A stretch of DNA of 32,405 nucleotides from DATMNI01 sp035570275 (GTDB lineage: Bacteria; Acidobacteriota; Terriglobia; Bryobacterales; Bryobacteraceae): positions 1-32,405 of the forward strand of contig DATMNI010000355.1 in NCBI GenBank assembly GCA_035570275.1, written 5' to 3'. This document shows, one piece after another, positions 1 through 7,016 of this stretch; the first letter of the stretch is position 1, and each line of letters begins with the position of its first letter. A model generated the notes under the pieces. That model worked only from the letters and a program-made list of their open reading frames with translations, searched no databases and had not been told where the DNA came from. The position numbers were made by a program, and so were the translations under genes.

Positions 1-2097
1 CTCTTCGGTAAGGAACGGCATGGCGGGGTGCAGCAGGCGCAGGGCGGTTTCGAACGCGGCGACGGCGTTGCCCCAGCCGGCGCCCGACACTTTCTTCAGC
101 TCGATGTACCAATCGCAGAACTCGTGCCAGAAGAAGTGCCAGAGGAGCTGGGCGAATTCGTGGTAGCGGTACTGGTCGATGGCGCGGTTGGCCTGCTCGG
201 CGACGGCATTAAGGCGTGAGAAGATCCAGCGGTCCTCGATCGGCCACTGGCCACCGGCCACCGGCCACCGGCCACCGGCCACCGGCATCGGTTCGGAGGC
301 TTCCAGGTCCACGTTTATGAACAGGAACCTGGCGGCGTTCCAGATCTTATTGGCGAAGGAGCGGGAGCTTTCCATGCGCTCTTCGGTGAGCACGATATCG
401 GTGCCGGGCGCGGCGCCTTGCAGCAGGGCCATGCGGACGGCATCGGTGCCGTATTTTTCGGTGACCACCAGCGGGTCCACCACGTTGCCCTTGGTCTTCG
501 ACATCTTCTGCCTGTCGGCATCGCGCACCAGACCGTGGATGTAGAGCTGGCGGAAGGGCACGTCCCCCATGAATTCCAGGCCGAGCATGATCATGCGGGC
601 TACCCAGAAGAATAGGATGTCGAAGGCGGTGACCAGCAGCGAGGTCGGGTAATACTTGGCCAGGTCCGCGGTCTGGTCGGGCCAGCCGAGCGTGGAGAAG
701 GGCCACAGACCAGAGCTGAACCAGGTGTCAAGCACATCGGTGTCCTGCGTGAGTTGGCTGCCACCACAGCGCGGGCAGGTGGTGGGGGCTTCGCGGGCGA
801 CGATGATGTCTTTGCATTCGCCGCAGTACCAGGCGGGGATGCGGTGGCCCCACCAAAGCTGGCGGGAGATGCACCAATCGCGGATGTTGTACATCCATTC
901 GTAGTAGGTCTTGGTCCAGTTCTGCGGAATGAAAGCGATTTGCCCGTTCTCCACCACGGCGATAGCCTTTTCGGCGAGCGGCTTCGTCTTGACGAACCAC
1001 TGGGTGGAGATGAGCGGCTCCACCGGGGTGCCGCAGCGGGAACACTTGCCGAGCGAGAGCTGGTAGTCTTCCACCTTCACCAGGGCGCCGATTTTTTCGA
1101 GATCGGCCACCACGCGCTTACGGGCCTCAAAGCGATCCAGGCCGGCATAAGGGCCGGCGGCGGCGGTCATTTTGGCGTGGGCGTCGATGACCTGGATGGT
1201 GGGCAGGCCGTGGCGGCGGCTGGCTTCGAAATCGTTGAGGTCGTGGGCAGGCGTAACCTTGACTACGCCGGTGCCGAATGCGGGGTCGGCCAGATCGTCG
1301 AGGATGATGGGGATCTCGCGGTCCATGAGCGGAAGCTGCACGGTGCGGCCAGGGCGATCAACATGGAGATCGAGATAGCGCTGGTCCTTGGCGTTGATGG
1401 CCACGGCGGTATCGCCGAGCATGGTTTCGGGGCGGGTGGTGGCGACCGTTACGTACTGATCGGGCAGGCCCGGCTGGCCGTTGACTGGGTAGCGGATGTG
1501 CCAGAGATGGCCGGCGACATCGGCGTGCGAGACTTCGAGATCGGAGATGGCGGTCTGGCACTGGGGGCACCAGTTGACCATGTACTCGCCGCGGTAGATG
1601 AGGCCCTTTTCGTAGAGGCGGACGAAGACTTCGCGGACGGCGCGGGAGAGGCCGGGGTCAAGCGTGAAGCGCTCGCGGCTCCAATCACAGCTTGCGCCCA
1701 GCCGGACCATCTGCCGCTTGATGGTGTCGCCGGATTCGGCCTTCCACTCCCAAACGCGGGCTTCGAATTTCTCGCGGCCCAGGTCATGGCGGCTGATGCC
1801 TTCCTCGGCAAGCTTGCGCTGCACCACCATCTGGGTGGCGATGCCGGCATGGTCGGTGCCGGGCAGCCACAGGGTGTTGTCGCCGAGCATGCGGTGCCAG
1901 CGGACCGTGACATCGATCTCGGTGTGTTGCAGCATGTGCCCGATGTGCAGGATACCGGTGACGTTGGGAGGAGGAATGACCAGCGAAAATACGCGGCCGG
2001 GGGCGTCGACGGACGCGGTGAAGATGCCGGAGTCAATCCACCACTGGGCCCAATGCGGTTCGAACCGCTGGGGCTCGTACACTTTTTCAATTTGCAT
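1..2097 (-). CDS. valS: Valine--tRNA ligase, 3' end outside window
   Basis: Class I aminoacyl-tRNA synthetase that charges tRNA-Val in the cytoplasm and edits mischarged threonine. About 699 codons are present from an ATG at 2097; the last 150-200 residues of a normal ValS (about 880-900 aa) lie beyond the window edge. Visible on the minus strand are the opening VYEPQRFEPHWAQWW, the PPPNVTGILHIGH catalytic signature, the WCPQCQTAISDLEV zinc/connective segment, the editing domain with TTRPETMLGDTAVA and GTGVVKVTPAHDLNDF, and the KMSKTKGNVVDP loop near 480-515. The anticodon-binding domain begins with WIFSRLN and reaches the LLHPAMPFLTEE motif at the window edge. A heptamer repeat near 241-290 adds about 17 residues just before WIFSRLN. 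The gene is divergent from the 2.6-kb relic region and appears monocistronic here. Identification is very secure. Confidence 0.97.
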   Translation of the reverse strand, partial: MQIEKVYEPQRFEPHWAQWWIDSGIFTASVDAPGRVFSLVIPPPNVTGILHIGHMLQHTEIDVTVRWHRMLGDNTLWLPGTDHAGIATQMVVQRKLAEEGISRHDLGREKFEARVWEWKAESGDTIKRQMVRLGASCDWSRERFTLDPGLSRAVREVFVRLYEKGLIYRGEYMVNWCPQCQTAISDLEVSHADVAGHLWHIRYPVNGQPGLPDQYVTVATTRPETMLGDTAVAINAKDQRYLDLHVDRPGRTVQLPLMDREIPIILDDLADPAFGTGVVKVTPAHDLNDFEASRRHGLPTIQVIDAHAKMTAAAGPYAGLDRFEARKRVVADLEKIGALVKVEDYQLSLGKCSRCGTPVEPLISTQWFVKTKPLAEKAIAVVENGQIAFIPQNWTKTYYEWMYNIRDWCISRQLWWGHRIPAWYCGECKDIIVAREAPTTCPRCGGSQLTQDTDVLDTWFSSGLWPFSTLGWPDQTADLAKYYPTSLLVTAFDILFFWVARMIMLGLEFMGDVPFRQLYIHGLVRDADRQKMSKTKGNVVDPLVVTEKYGTDAVRMALLQGAAPGTDIVLTEERMESSRSFANKIWNAARFLFINVDLEASEPMPVAGGRWPVAGGQWPIEDRWIFSRLNAVAEQANRAIDQYRYHEFAQLLWHFFWHEFCDWYIELKKVSGAGWGNAVAAFETALRLLHPAMPFLTEE
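241..290. repeat. In-frame GGCCACC heptamer repeat within valS
   Basis: Six to seven consecutive copies of the 7-bp unit GGCCACC (first copy GGCCACT) occupy this stretch. On the valS strand they are read in frame and encode PVAGGRWPVAGGQWP, placed between the catalytic core and the anticodon-binding domain. Because 7 is not a multiple of 3, the peptide repeats every three units (21 bp). Confidence 0.9.
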
Positions 2098-2107
2098 GGG
2101 AAATACT

Positions 2108-2113
2108 ATTTTA
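2108..2113 (-). promoter_or_regulatory. Candidate -10 box of valS
   Basis: TAAAAT lies 10 nt upstream of the valS ATG on the minus strand (5 of 6 matches to TATAAT). Transcription from it would start only a few bases before the ATG, so the mRNA would be nearly leaderless. No good -35 box is visible. Confidence 0.4.
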
Positions 2114-2127
2114 GCAGTCCGGCGTGC

Positions 2128-2553
2128 TCACGATTCGCGGCGCGATCTCTGGGGACGAGCGCCAGCAGCAGGAACTAGACGGCCGAAACGGGTGCGAATC
2201 CTCCGCTGGGCGCTCAGGTGCCAGACGTGCTGGAACAGCCTGTCGGCCTGGGTGCGGTGCGCCTCATCGGACATCACGATGATATCGTCGCGGGTGCTGT
2301 GCGGAGTTGTCAGGAGTTCGGCAACCCGATTCCGGAACCAGGTTCCAACGTGCCACTGGTGGTGCCAACCGGAATCCGCGACCGGTCGAGCGCCGTCGCC
2401 GAGAAGCGTCACGTTCGTCCCGAGGAATTGGGTAGCGAACTCATCGCCGAAGCGCTCGCCAAGGAAACGGCGGCATGAAAAAGATCCAGGTTCGGGAGTG
2501 AGCCTCTCCGAAAATGTACTCGGCGAAGGTGGCTGCGCCCCGGATCTTCGCCG
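2128..2553 (-). pseudogene. Decayed fragment with a DEAH-R motif, possible HsdR relic
   Basis: The minus strand is open from just after a stop at 2554-2556 to 2128 with codon use typical of real genes, but there is no ATG; the only start is an internal GTG at 2412. The translation includes RDDIIVMSDEAHRTQADR, which resembles helicase motif II of type I restriction HsdR subunits (usually followed by a residue run ending in GFTGTP, absent here). The rest of the fragment, with GWHHQWHVGTWFRNRV, is not recognised. The C-terminal part after the motif degenerates into arginine-rich sequence. The HsdS C-terminal relic on the same strand at 3226-3438 supports a decayed restriction locus, but the HsdR assignment rests on one short motif. 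Confidence 0.35.
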
Positions 2554-2595
2554 TTAATGCCGGTTTGGCGTAGGATGAGAGGAGGAGCCGCCGCA

Positions 2596-2877
2596 ATGGA
2601 AAATCAGCTTACGCCAGATCAGAAAGCATTCGCCCGTCGCGCCATTGAAACCGGGCGGTTGCACAGCGAGGAAGAGGCGGTACAGGAAGCGCTTGCGCTG
2701 TGGGAAGAACGCGAACGCGGGCGAGTCGAGTTGCTGGCAACCCTCGATGACGCCCGCGCTTCCCTTGCCCGCGGCGAAGGCCGCGTCATCACGCAGGAGT
2801 CCATGCGGGAACTTGCCGCGGAGGTGCGGGACCGCGGACGCGCCCGCCTGATTGTTGAATTGGCCGACACCCGCTAA
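2596..2877 (+). CDS. ParD-like antitoxin
   Basis: A 93-residue ribbon-helix-helix type antitoxin of the ParD family, expected to bind and neutralise the adjacent ParE-like toxin and to repress its own promoter as a dimer. The sequence begins MENQLTPDQKAFARRAIETG and continues with HSEEEAVQEALALWEERE, a typical ParD pattern in which the LTPDQ...A-E-TGR...EEAV-EAL segment forms the DNA-binding fold. The C-terminal half (ARASLARGEGRVITQESM) is the toxin-binding tail. The ATG at 2596 is preferred over an in-frame upstream start at 2557 because it has a strong GAGAGGAGGAG ribosome-binding site directly before it. Its stop is followed immediately by the toxin ATG. The promoter would have to lie in the relic sequence upstream. 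Confidence 0.88.
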   Translation: MENQLTPDQKAFARRAIETGRLHSEEEAVQEALALWEERERGRVELLATLDDARASLARGEGRVITQESMRELAAEVRDRGRARLIVELADTR

Positions 2878-3177
2878 ATGGCGCACCGTGTAGCGCCACA
2901 GGCCGAAGCCGATCTTGATGACATTTGGCTTTACATCGCCAAAGAAAGCGGCAGCATGGATGTTGCCACCCGCCTGATTGACGCGATCACCAGCCGGTTC
3001 TTTTTTCTGGCCAGCTTCCCCTATATTGGACGAGCCCGCGATGAAGATTTCGGTGGAGGGTCGCGTAGCGTCGCCGTGGGTGAATATGTCATCGTCTACT
3101 GCGTTGAAGGTCAGGACGTTCAAATTCTACGCGTGGTGCATGGACGACGTGATCTTGAAGCATTGTTCGGGAAGTGA
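2878..3177 (+). CDS. ParE/RelE-family toxin
   Basis: A 99-residue toxin of the RelE/ParE superfamily. ParE members poison DNA gyrase while RelE members cleave mRNA on ribosomes; sequence alone does not settle which applies. Typical features are the opening HRVAPQAEADLDDIWLYIA, the central helix with ATRLIDAITSRFFFLASFPYIGRAR, and the closing strand pair YVIVYCVEGQDVQILRVVHGRRDLEALF with its basic VVHGRRD end. The gene starts on the base after the antitoxin stop (TAAATG), showing coupled translation. The length is normal and no disruption is visible, so the pair could be functional although it sits between decayed minus-strand genes. Confidence 0.9.
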   Translation: MAHRVAPQAEADLDDIWLYIAKESGSMDVATRLIDAITSRFFFLASFPYIGRARDEDFGGGSRSVAVGEYVIVYCVEGQDVQILRVVHGRRDLEALFGK

Positions 3178-3225
3178 CCGAAGGCCACCGTCGTGTTTCT
3201 TGCGGCGCGAAGCGCCAGCAGCGCA

Positions 3226-3438
3226 TCATACCGCGATCTCCCCGCTCATGAGGCGGGGAAGAAGCAGGTCGCGAGCGGCTTGGAGCTTTTCGTTAGCGGT
3301 TTCCAGAGCGTGCGGCTGCCGGTAATGGAGATCCGCAAAGTCGGCGAATTGATCGCGCAAAGCTCTTGGAGGGCAGAGCACCGGCAACTGGTGCGCGACA
3401 TTGCGGTTGAGGCCCGGCCGCCTTGTCGCTTTGAACGC
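3226..3438 (-). pseudogene. C-terminal remnant of type I restriction specificity subunit HsdS
   Basis: The minus-strand reading PGLNRNVAHQLPVLCPPRAL, DQFADFADLHYRQPHALETA and NEKLQAARDLLLPRLMSGEI is the standard end of HsdS proteins: the last target-recognition-domain strand, the conserved helical spacer, and the LLLPRLMSGEI terminus. HsdS determines the DNA target of a type I restriction-modification complex and is normally about 400 aa; only about 70 residues survive. Upstream the frame is lost near 3415-3440 and no HsdM is seen. The fragment cannot be functional alone. It points to a former hsd operon running leftward on the minus strand, now interrupted by the ParDE pair. Confidence 0.75.
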
Positions 3439-3664
3439 CGGCAAGGACGTGCTTGAGCAGACAGGCGGCGAAAGACGGACGGTTACCCTTGAAGTCACTC
3501 ACGTACAGTTCCTCCAGGCACGCGCGGCTTTCCGGGAGCTCGCAGACGAGGTCGATGTCTTTGACGTGAGCACGGCAGGCGATGGCAAGCGTCGCGAGTT
3601 TGGAGAGGAGCTTTTCTGCGCGAGGAGCGACGGGCGGCTTTGCGTATTGGACGTTCTGGAACCA
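3422..3664 (-). pseudogene. Unrecognised coding-like fragment upstream of the HsdS relic
   Basis: In the minus frame passing through 3664 there is a protein-like stretch containing AEKLLSKLATLAIACRAHVK, DIDLVCELPESRACLEELYV and FKGNRPSFAACLLKHVLAGV. It has no start codon that fits and shifts frame into the HsdS fragment near 3415-3440. I do not recognise the family. It may be part of the same decayed restriction locus or another gene fragment joined to it. Confidence 0.3.
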
Positions 3665-3723
3665 TGACAGACGACATAAGACGATCGTTCGTCCCATCCC
3701 CCCAACCGACTCACACATTTTCC

Positions 3724-3752
3724 TTGACACGGTGACGAACTCCTGGCACGAT
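3724..3752 (+). promoter_or_regulatory. Candidate promoter of the PadR-ADOP operon
   Basis: A perfect -35 box TTGACA at 3724-3729 is followed after 17 bp by CACGAT (3 of 6 matches to TATAAT). It lies 41-46 bp before the padR ATG. The -10 is weak, which would be consistent with regulated expression. Confidence 0.4.
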
Positions 3753-3758
3753 GTTCCT

Positions 3759-3771
3759 ATCGATAGTCGAT
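3759..3771. promoter_or_regulatory. Inverted repeat overlapping the padR start codon
   Basis: ATCGA-TAG-TCGAT is a perfect 5-bp inverted repeat with a 3-bp centre whose last two bases are the first two of the padR ATG. It is a candidate autoregulatory operator for the PadR protein encoded immediately downstream; PadR family members commonly bind short palindromes in their own promoters. The role is inferred from position only. Confidence 0.35.
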
Positions 3772-4114
3772 GGGAGAGAAGAAAGCCAGTTCCGAAGCCG
3801 ATTTCCTGCCGGGCACGCTCGAAATGCTGGTGCTGCAGACGCTGAGCCGGGGGCCGAACCATGGGTGGGGGATCGCGCAACATATCCAGCAGGTCTCGCG
3901 GGACGCGCTGAAGATCGGCGAAGGCTCGCTCTATCCGGCGTTGCAGCGGCTGCTGCTGAACGATTTCGTAGAAGCCGAGTGGGGCGTGTCCGACAATAAC
4001 CGGCGGGCGCGGTTTTACCGCATCACGGCGCTGGGGCGGAAACAACTGGAGCGGGAAAAACGGAGTTTCGAGTTTTTATTGGCCGGGATCGCCAGGGTGA
4101 TGGGTACGCCATAA
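3770..4114 (+). CDS. PadR-family transcriptional regulator (acidobacterial subgroup)
   Basis: A 114-residue winged-helix DNA-binding protein. It shows the PadR signature near the N-terminus (FLPGTLEMLVLQTLSRGPNH, then GWGIAQHIQQ), the recognition helix and wing (IGEGSLYPALQRLLLNDFVE, then YRITALGRKQL), and a short C-terminal helix for dimerisation. The FLPGTLEMLVLQTL start and the position directly in front of ADOP permeases match the acidobacterial PadR subgroup, usually found next to such permeases. The ATG at 3770 gives the family-typical N-terminus although no clear ribosome-binding site precedes it. The gap to the first permease gene is 11 bp, so the two are almost certainly co-transcribed. 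The effector is unknown. Confidence 0.93.
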   Translation: MGEKKASSEADFLPGTLEMLVLQTLSRGPNHGWGIAQHIQQVSRDALKIGEGSLYPALQRLLLNDFVEAEWGVSDNNRRARFYRITALGRKQLEREKRSFEFLLAGIARVMGTP

Positions 4115-4125
4115 ATGGAGACTCC

Positions 4126-6729
4126 ATGAAGATCTGGAAACGAATTCAATTATTGGCCCGGCGCCGGAAATTCGAGGAAGACCTGGCCGAGGAAATGCGG
4201 ATTCACCGGGAGATGGCAGCGGAAACGCTGGGGCCGGAAGGGGCGCGGGCATTCGGCAGCGTGGCGCTCTCGTTGGAGGACAGCCGCGCGGTGTGGGGAT
4301 TGGCCTGGCTGGATTCGTGGCTGCAGGATTTGCGGTACGCGGCGCGCGGGTTTCGCAAGACGCCGGGCTTCGCGCTGACGGTGATCGGCACCATCGGGCT
4401 GGCGCTGGGGCTGAATACCACGGTGTTTACGGTCTTCGATTCGTACATGTTGAAGCCGTACGCGGTGCGCGACCCCTACGGGCTCTACTCGTTCACGTGG
4501 GTGACCACCAAGGGACAGGGCCATGACTTCACCTGGCAGGAGTATTCGGAGTTGGCCCGGCAAAAGGGCGTATTCACGGATTCGTTCGCCTACCAGAAAC
4601 TCTTTGCCGGCGCGGATGGCCACGGCATGTTCGGGCAATTGGTTTCTGGAAATTATTTCACGATGACGGGCGCGGGCATGACGATGGGGCGGCCGATTTT
4701 GCCTGAGGATGCGGCTGCGCCCGGCAGTGGCGCAGTCATGGTGCTGAGCTACCCGGCGTGGAAGAACAAGTTTGGCGGCGACGCTGGCATCATCGGGAGA
4801 AAAGTCTTTCTGCGCGGTCAGCCGATGGAAGTAGTGGGGGTGGCGGACCCCGCGTTCGCCGGCTTGGAAACCGTTCCGGTGGAATTCTGGGTTCCCCTGA
4901 CGATGCACTTTCCCCTGATGGGAAAGCCCGACCTGTTTGGGCCGGGACATCCGGCGGTGCTTGAGGTCATCGGGCGATTGCACCCCGGAACGAGTGTGGA
5001 CGTAGCGAAAGCGGCGCTGGCTGGGTGGGCGGCGGGGATGACGGCGGACCGGCCCAAGGACCAGCAGGCCGTAGCCGCGGCACTCTTTTCCAAGGCCACG
5101 TCGATTTCCATGACGAACGATGCGATTGCGACGTTCTCGCCGTTCTTTGTCGCCTTTGGACTGGTGTTGCTGATTGCCTGCGCCAACGTATCGAACATGA
5201 TGCTGGCGAGGGCGCTGGCCAGGCAGCGGGAGATGGGCATACGAGTATCGCTGGGCGCCGGGCGGGCACGGCTGATCCGGCAACTTCTCACCGAAAGCCT
5301 GCTGTTGGCCGTTCCCGCCGCGGTGGCGGGCTTTCTGATCTCGGAACTCACCATCCAACTGGCCGAGCGGCTGCTATGGGCCACGCTGCCGCCGGCATTC
5401 GCCAAGGTAGTCACCATGCCGAACCTGGCGCCCGATGCGCGCGTGTTCGGGTTCATTCTGCTGGCTTCGGCCGCGGCCACGCTGCTGTTCGGCCTGGTGC
5501 CCGCGGTGCAGACCACCGGATCAAGCCTGGTACAGGCCAACCGGGGCGATTTCAGCAACGACTATCGCCCCACCCGCTTGCGCAACGCGCTGGTGGTGAT
5601 GCAGGTGACCGTTTGCGCGCTGCTGCTGATCTGCGCCGGCGTGGTGCTGCGCAGCGCGCGCTGGGTAGCGCAACAGAACGTTGGCCTGGACACGCACAAC
5701 GTGCTGGACCTGCGGATGGCGGAGAAGTACCAGGCGAAAGTGGCGGAACGGCTGGCCGGCGAGCCGGTTGTGGAGGCCATGACGGCCGCCTGGAAGGCCC
5801 CGCTGTACGGCGAGTCGCGACATATCAGCGTGGTAGCGGCGGGCAGGAAAGAATCGGTTGGGCTGAGCTATAACTTGGTCTCCGGCCCGTTCTTTTCGGT
5901 ATTCCGAATCCCGGTACTGCGCGGGCGCACGTTCACGGCCGAGGAGACAAACGGCGGAGCTCCGGTGGTGCTGGTGAGCGAAACCGCGGCGCGGCGCCTG
6001 TTCCCCGATCGGGATGCGCTGGGCCAGGCGATCGCGCTGCAGCCTCGCGAGCACCGGAATCCGTACTACGACCGGGTGCCGGGGCACGCTAACGCCCGCG
6101 TGATCGGAATCGTGAAGGACGCGATCACCGGGACGATCGCCAACGGTCCGGACATTGGCTACCTTTATTTTCCGACCAGCGCGCGGGACGCGTATAACGA
6201 TTCGCTGCTGGTGCGGGTGAAGGGCGATTCGGCGGCGGCGCGGCGCGCGCTGGTCGCGGCCCTGGACCAGATTGCGCCCAGTCTAGCCGACCAGATCAAC
6301 CCCATGGACGATGTGTTCGCGGTGCAGATCTATCCGTTCCGAATCATGTTCTGGCTGTCGTCATTTCTGGGCGGTTTGGGCCTCGTGTTAACGGCATCGG
6401 GGATCTACGGCGTGATGTCGTACCTGGTGAGCCAGCGGACCAAGGAGATTGGAATTCGCGTGGCACTGGGGGCCGATGTGCGGATGGTGATCGCGATGGT
6501 GGTCAAGCAATCGATGCGGCTGGCGGCCGTCGGCACGGTGGCGGGAATCGGGCTGACGCTGGCGGTGGCGCCGGTGTTCGCGCACGAATTGAAGGCCATC
6601 AATCCGTACGACGTTGTGGCGTATGCGGGCGGCATGTTGCTGGTGTTGGCGGCGGTGCTGGCGGCCTCCTTCTATCCCTCGCGGCGGGCGGCGCGCATCG
6701 ATCCGTCAGTGACGCTGCGGTGCGACTAG
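4126..6729 (+). CDS. ADOP-family permease (MacB/FtsX-like), copy 1
   Basis: An 867-residue inner-membrane protein of the acidobacterial duplicated orphan permease class. A short cytoplasmic N-terminus (KIWKRIQLLARRRKFEEDLA and on to residue about 80) precedes TM1 (TPGFALTVIGTIGLALGLNT). A MacB-type periplasmic domain follows, then an FtsX block (FVAFGLVLLIACANVSNMML, ARQREMGIRVSLGAGRARLI). A second TM/periplasmic/FtsX half ends in SGIYGVMSYLVSQRTKEIGI and DPSVTLRCD. It has the two-halved architecture of ABC-type efflux permeases but no ATPase gene is adjacent, hence 'orphan'. The substrate is unknown. The gene is preceded by GGAG and follows padR by 11 bp. The next gene is a clear paralogue, so a tandem duplication is indicated. 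Confidence 0.93.
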   Translation: MKIWKRIQLLARRRKFEEDLAEEMRIHREMAAETLGPEGARAFGSVALSLEDSRAVWGLAWLDSWLQDLRYAARGFRKTPGFALTVIGTIGLALGLNTTVFTVFDSYMLKPYAVRDPYGLYSFTWVTTKGQGHDFTWQEYSELARQKGVFTDSFAYQKLFAGADGHGMFGQLVSGNYFTMTGAGMTMGRPILPEDAAAPGSGAVMVLSYPAWKNKFGGDAGIIGRKVFLRGQPMEVVGVADPAFAGLETVPVEFWVPLTMHFPLMGKPDLFGPGHPAVLEVIGRLHPGTSVDVAKAALAGWAAGMTADRPKDQQAVAAALFSKATSISMTNDAIATFSPFFVAFGLVLLIACANVSNMMLARALARQREMGIRVSLGAGRARLIRQLLTESLLLAVPAAVAGFLISELTIQLAERLLWATLPPAFAKVVTMPNLAPDARVFGFILLASAAATLLFGLVPAVQTTGSSLVQANRGDFSNDYRPTRLRNALVVMQVTVCALLLICAGVVLRSARWVAQQNVGLDTHNVLDLRMAEKYQAKVAERLAGEPVVEAMTAAWKAPLYGESRHISVVAAGRKESVGLSYNLVSGPFFSVFRIPVLRGRTFTAEETNGGAPVVLVSETAARRLFPDRDALGQAIALQPREHRNPYYDRVPGHANARVIGIVKDAITGTIANGPDIGYLYFPTSARDAYNDSLLVRVKGDSAAARRALVAALDQIAPSLADQINPMDDVFAVQIYPFRIMFWLSSFLGGLGLVLTASGIYGVMSYLVSQRTKEIGIRVALGADVRMVIAMVVKQSMRLAAVGTVAGIGLTLAVAPVFAHELKAINPYDVVAYAGGMLLVLAAVLAASFYPSRRAARIDPSVTLRCD

Positions 6730-7006
6730 CTTGTGGGGCAGGTTGATAACCTGTTCGCGATGTGCGCCGGGCGCCCAGGGGTAGGGATGAAAGTCGTCCG
6801 TGGCGCTTTGTGGGGCAGCTTGGTAAGCTGCGGCGGATTGTTAATCCGCCTGCCGGGAGTTGGTGCGCAGCCGAAGTTCCACAAGCGACTTTCGAGGGTG
6901 CGGCGGATTGTTGTTAATCCGCCTGCCGGCAGTGCGCGTAACCCCGGCAGGCGGATTAGCAATCCGCCGGACCCAGAGGGTGCCCCTAACAACCTGCCCC
7001 ACAAAG
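6730..7006. mobile_element. Hairpin-rich element with terminal inverted repeats (MITE-like)
   Basis: The gap between the two permease genes begins with TTGTGGGGCAGGTT (6731-6744) and ends with its exact reverse complement AACCTGCCCCACAA (6991-7004). Inside are several nested hairpins: CAGGTT-GAT-AACCTG (6739-6753), GCAGCTT-GGT-AAGCTGC (6815-6831), GGCGGATT-GTT-AATCCGCC (6832-6850), the same stem with a six-base loop at 6902-6923, and a further stem near 6950-6967. No protein is encoded. The same stems and end recur at 14316-14358, which argues for a dispersed repeat family. Mobility is inferred, not shown. Confidence 0.6.
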
Positions 7007-7016
7007 AGGAGCCTCT

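Noticed and set aside
754..2178. Long plus-strand open frame of 474 codons
   Set aside because: It is the antisense of valS; the minus strand encodes all ValS signature motifs, and the plus-strand translation has low-complexity Ala/Gly/Asp composition typical of GC-rich shadows.
4150..5358. Minus-strand 402-codon frame opposite the first permease (also 7035-8567 opposite the second)
   Set aside because: Both are shadows of conserved permease genes, with Arg/Gln/His-rich translations and no recognisable domains.
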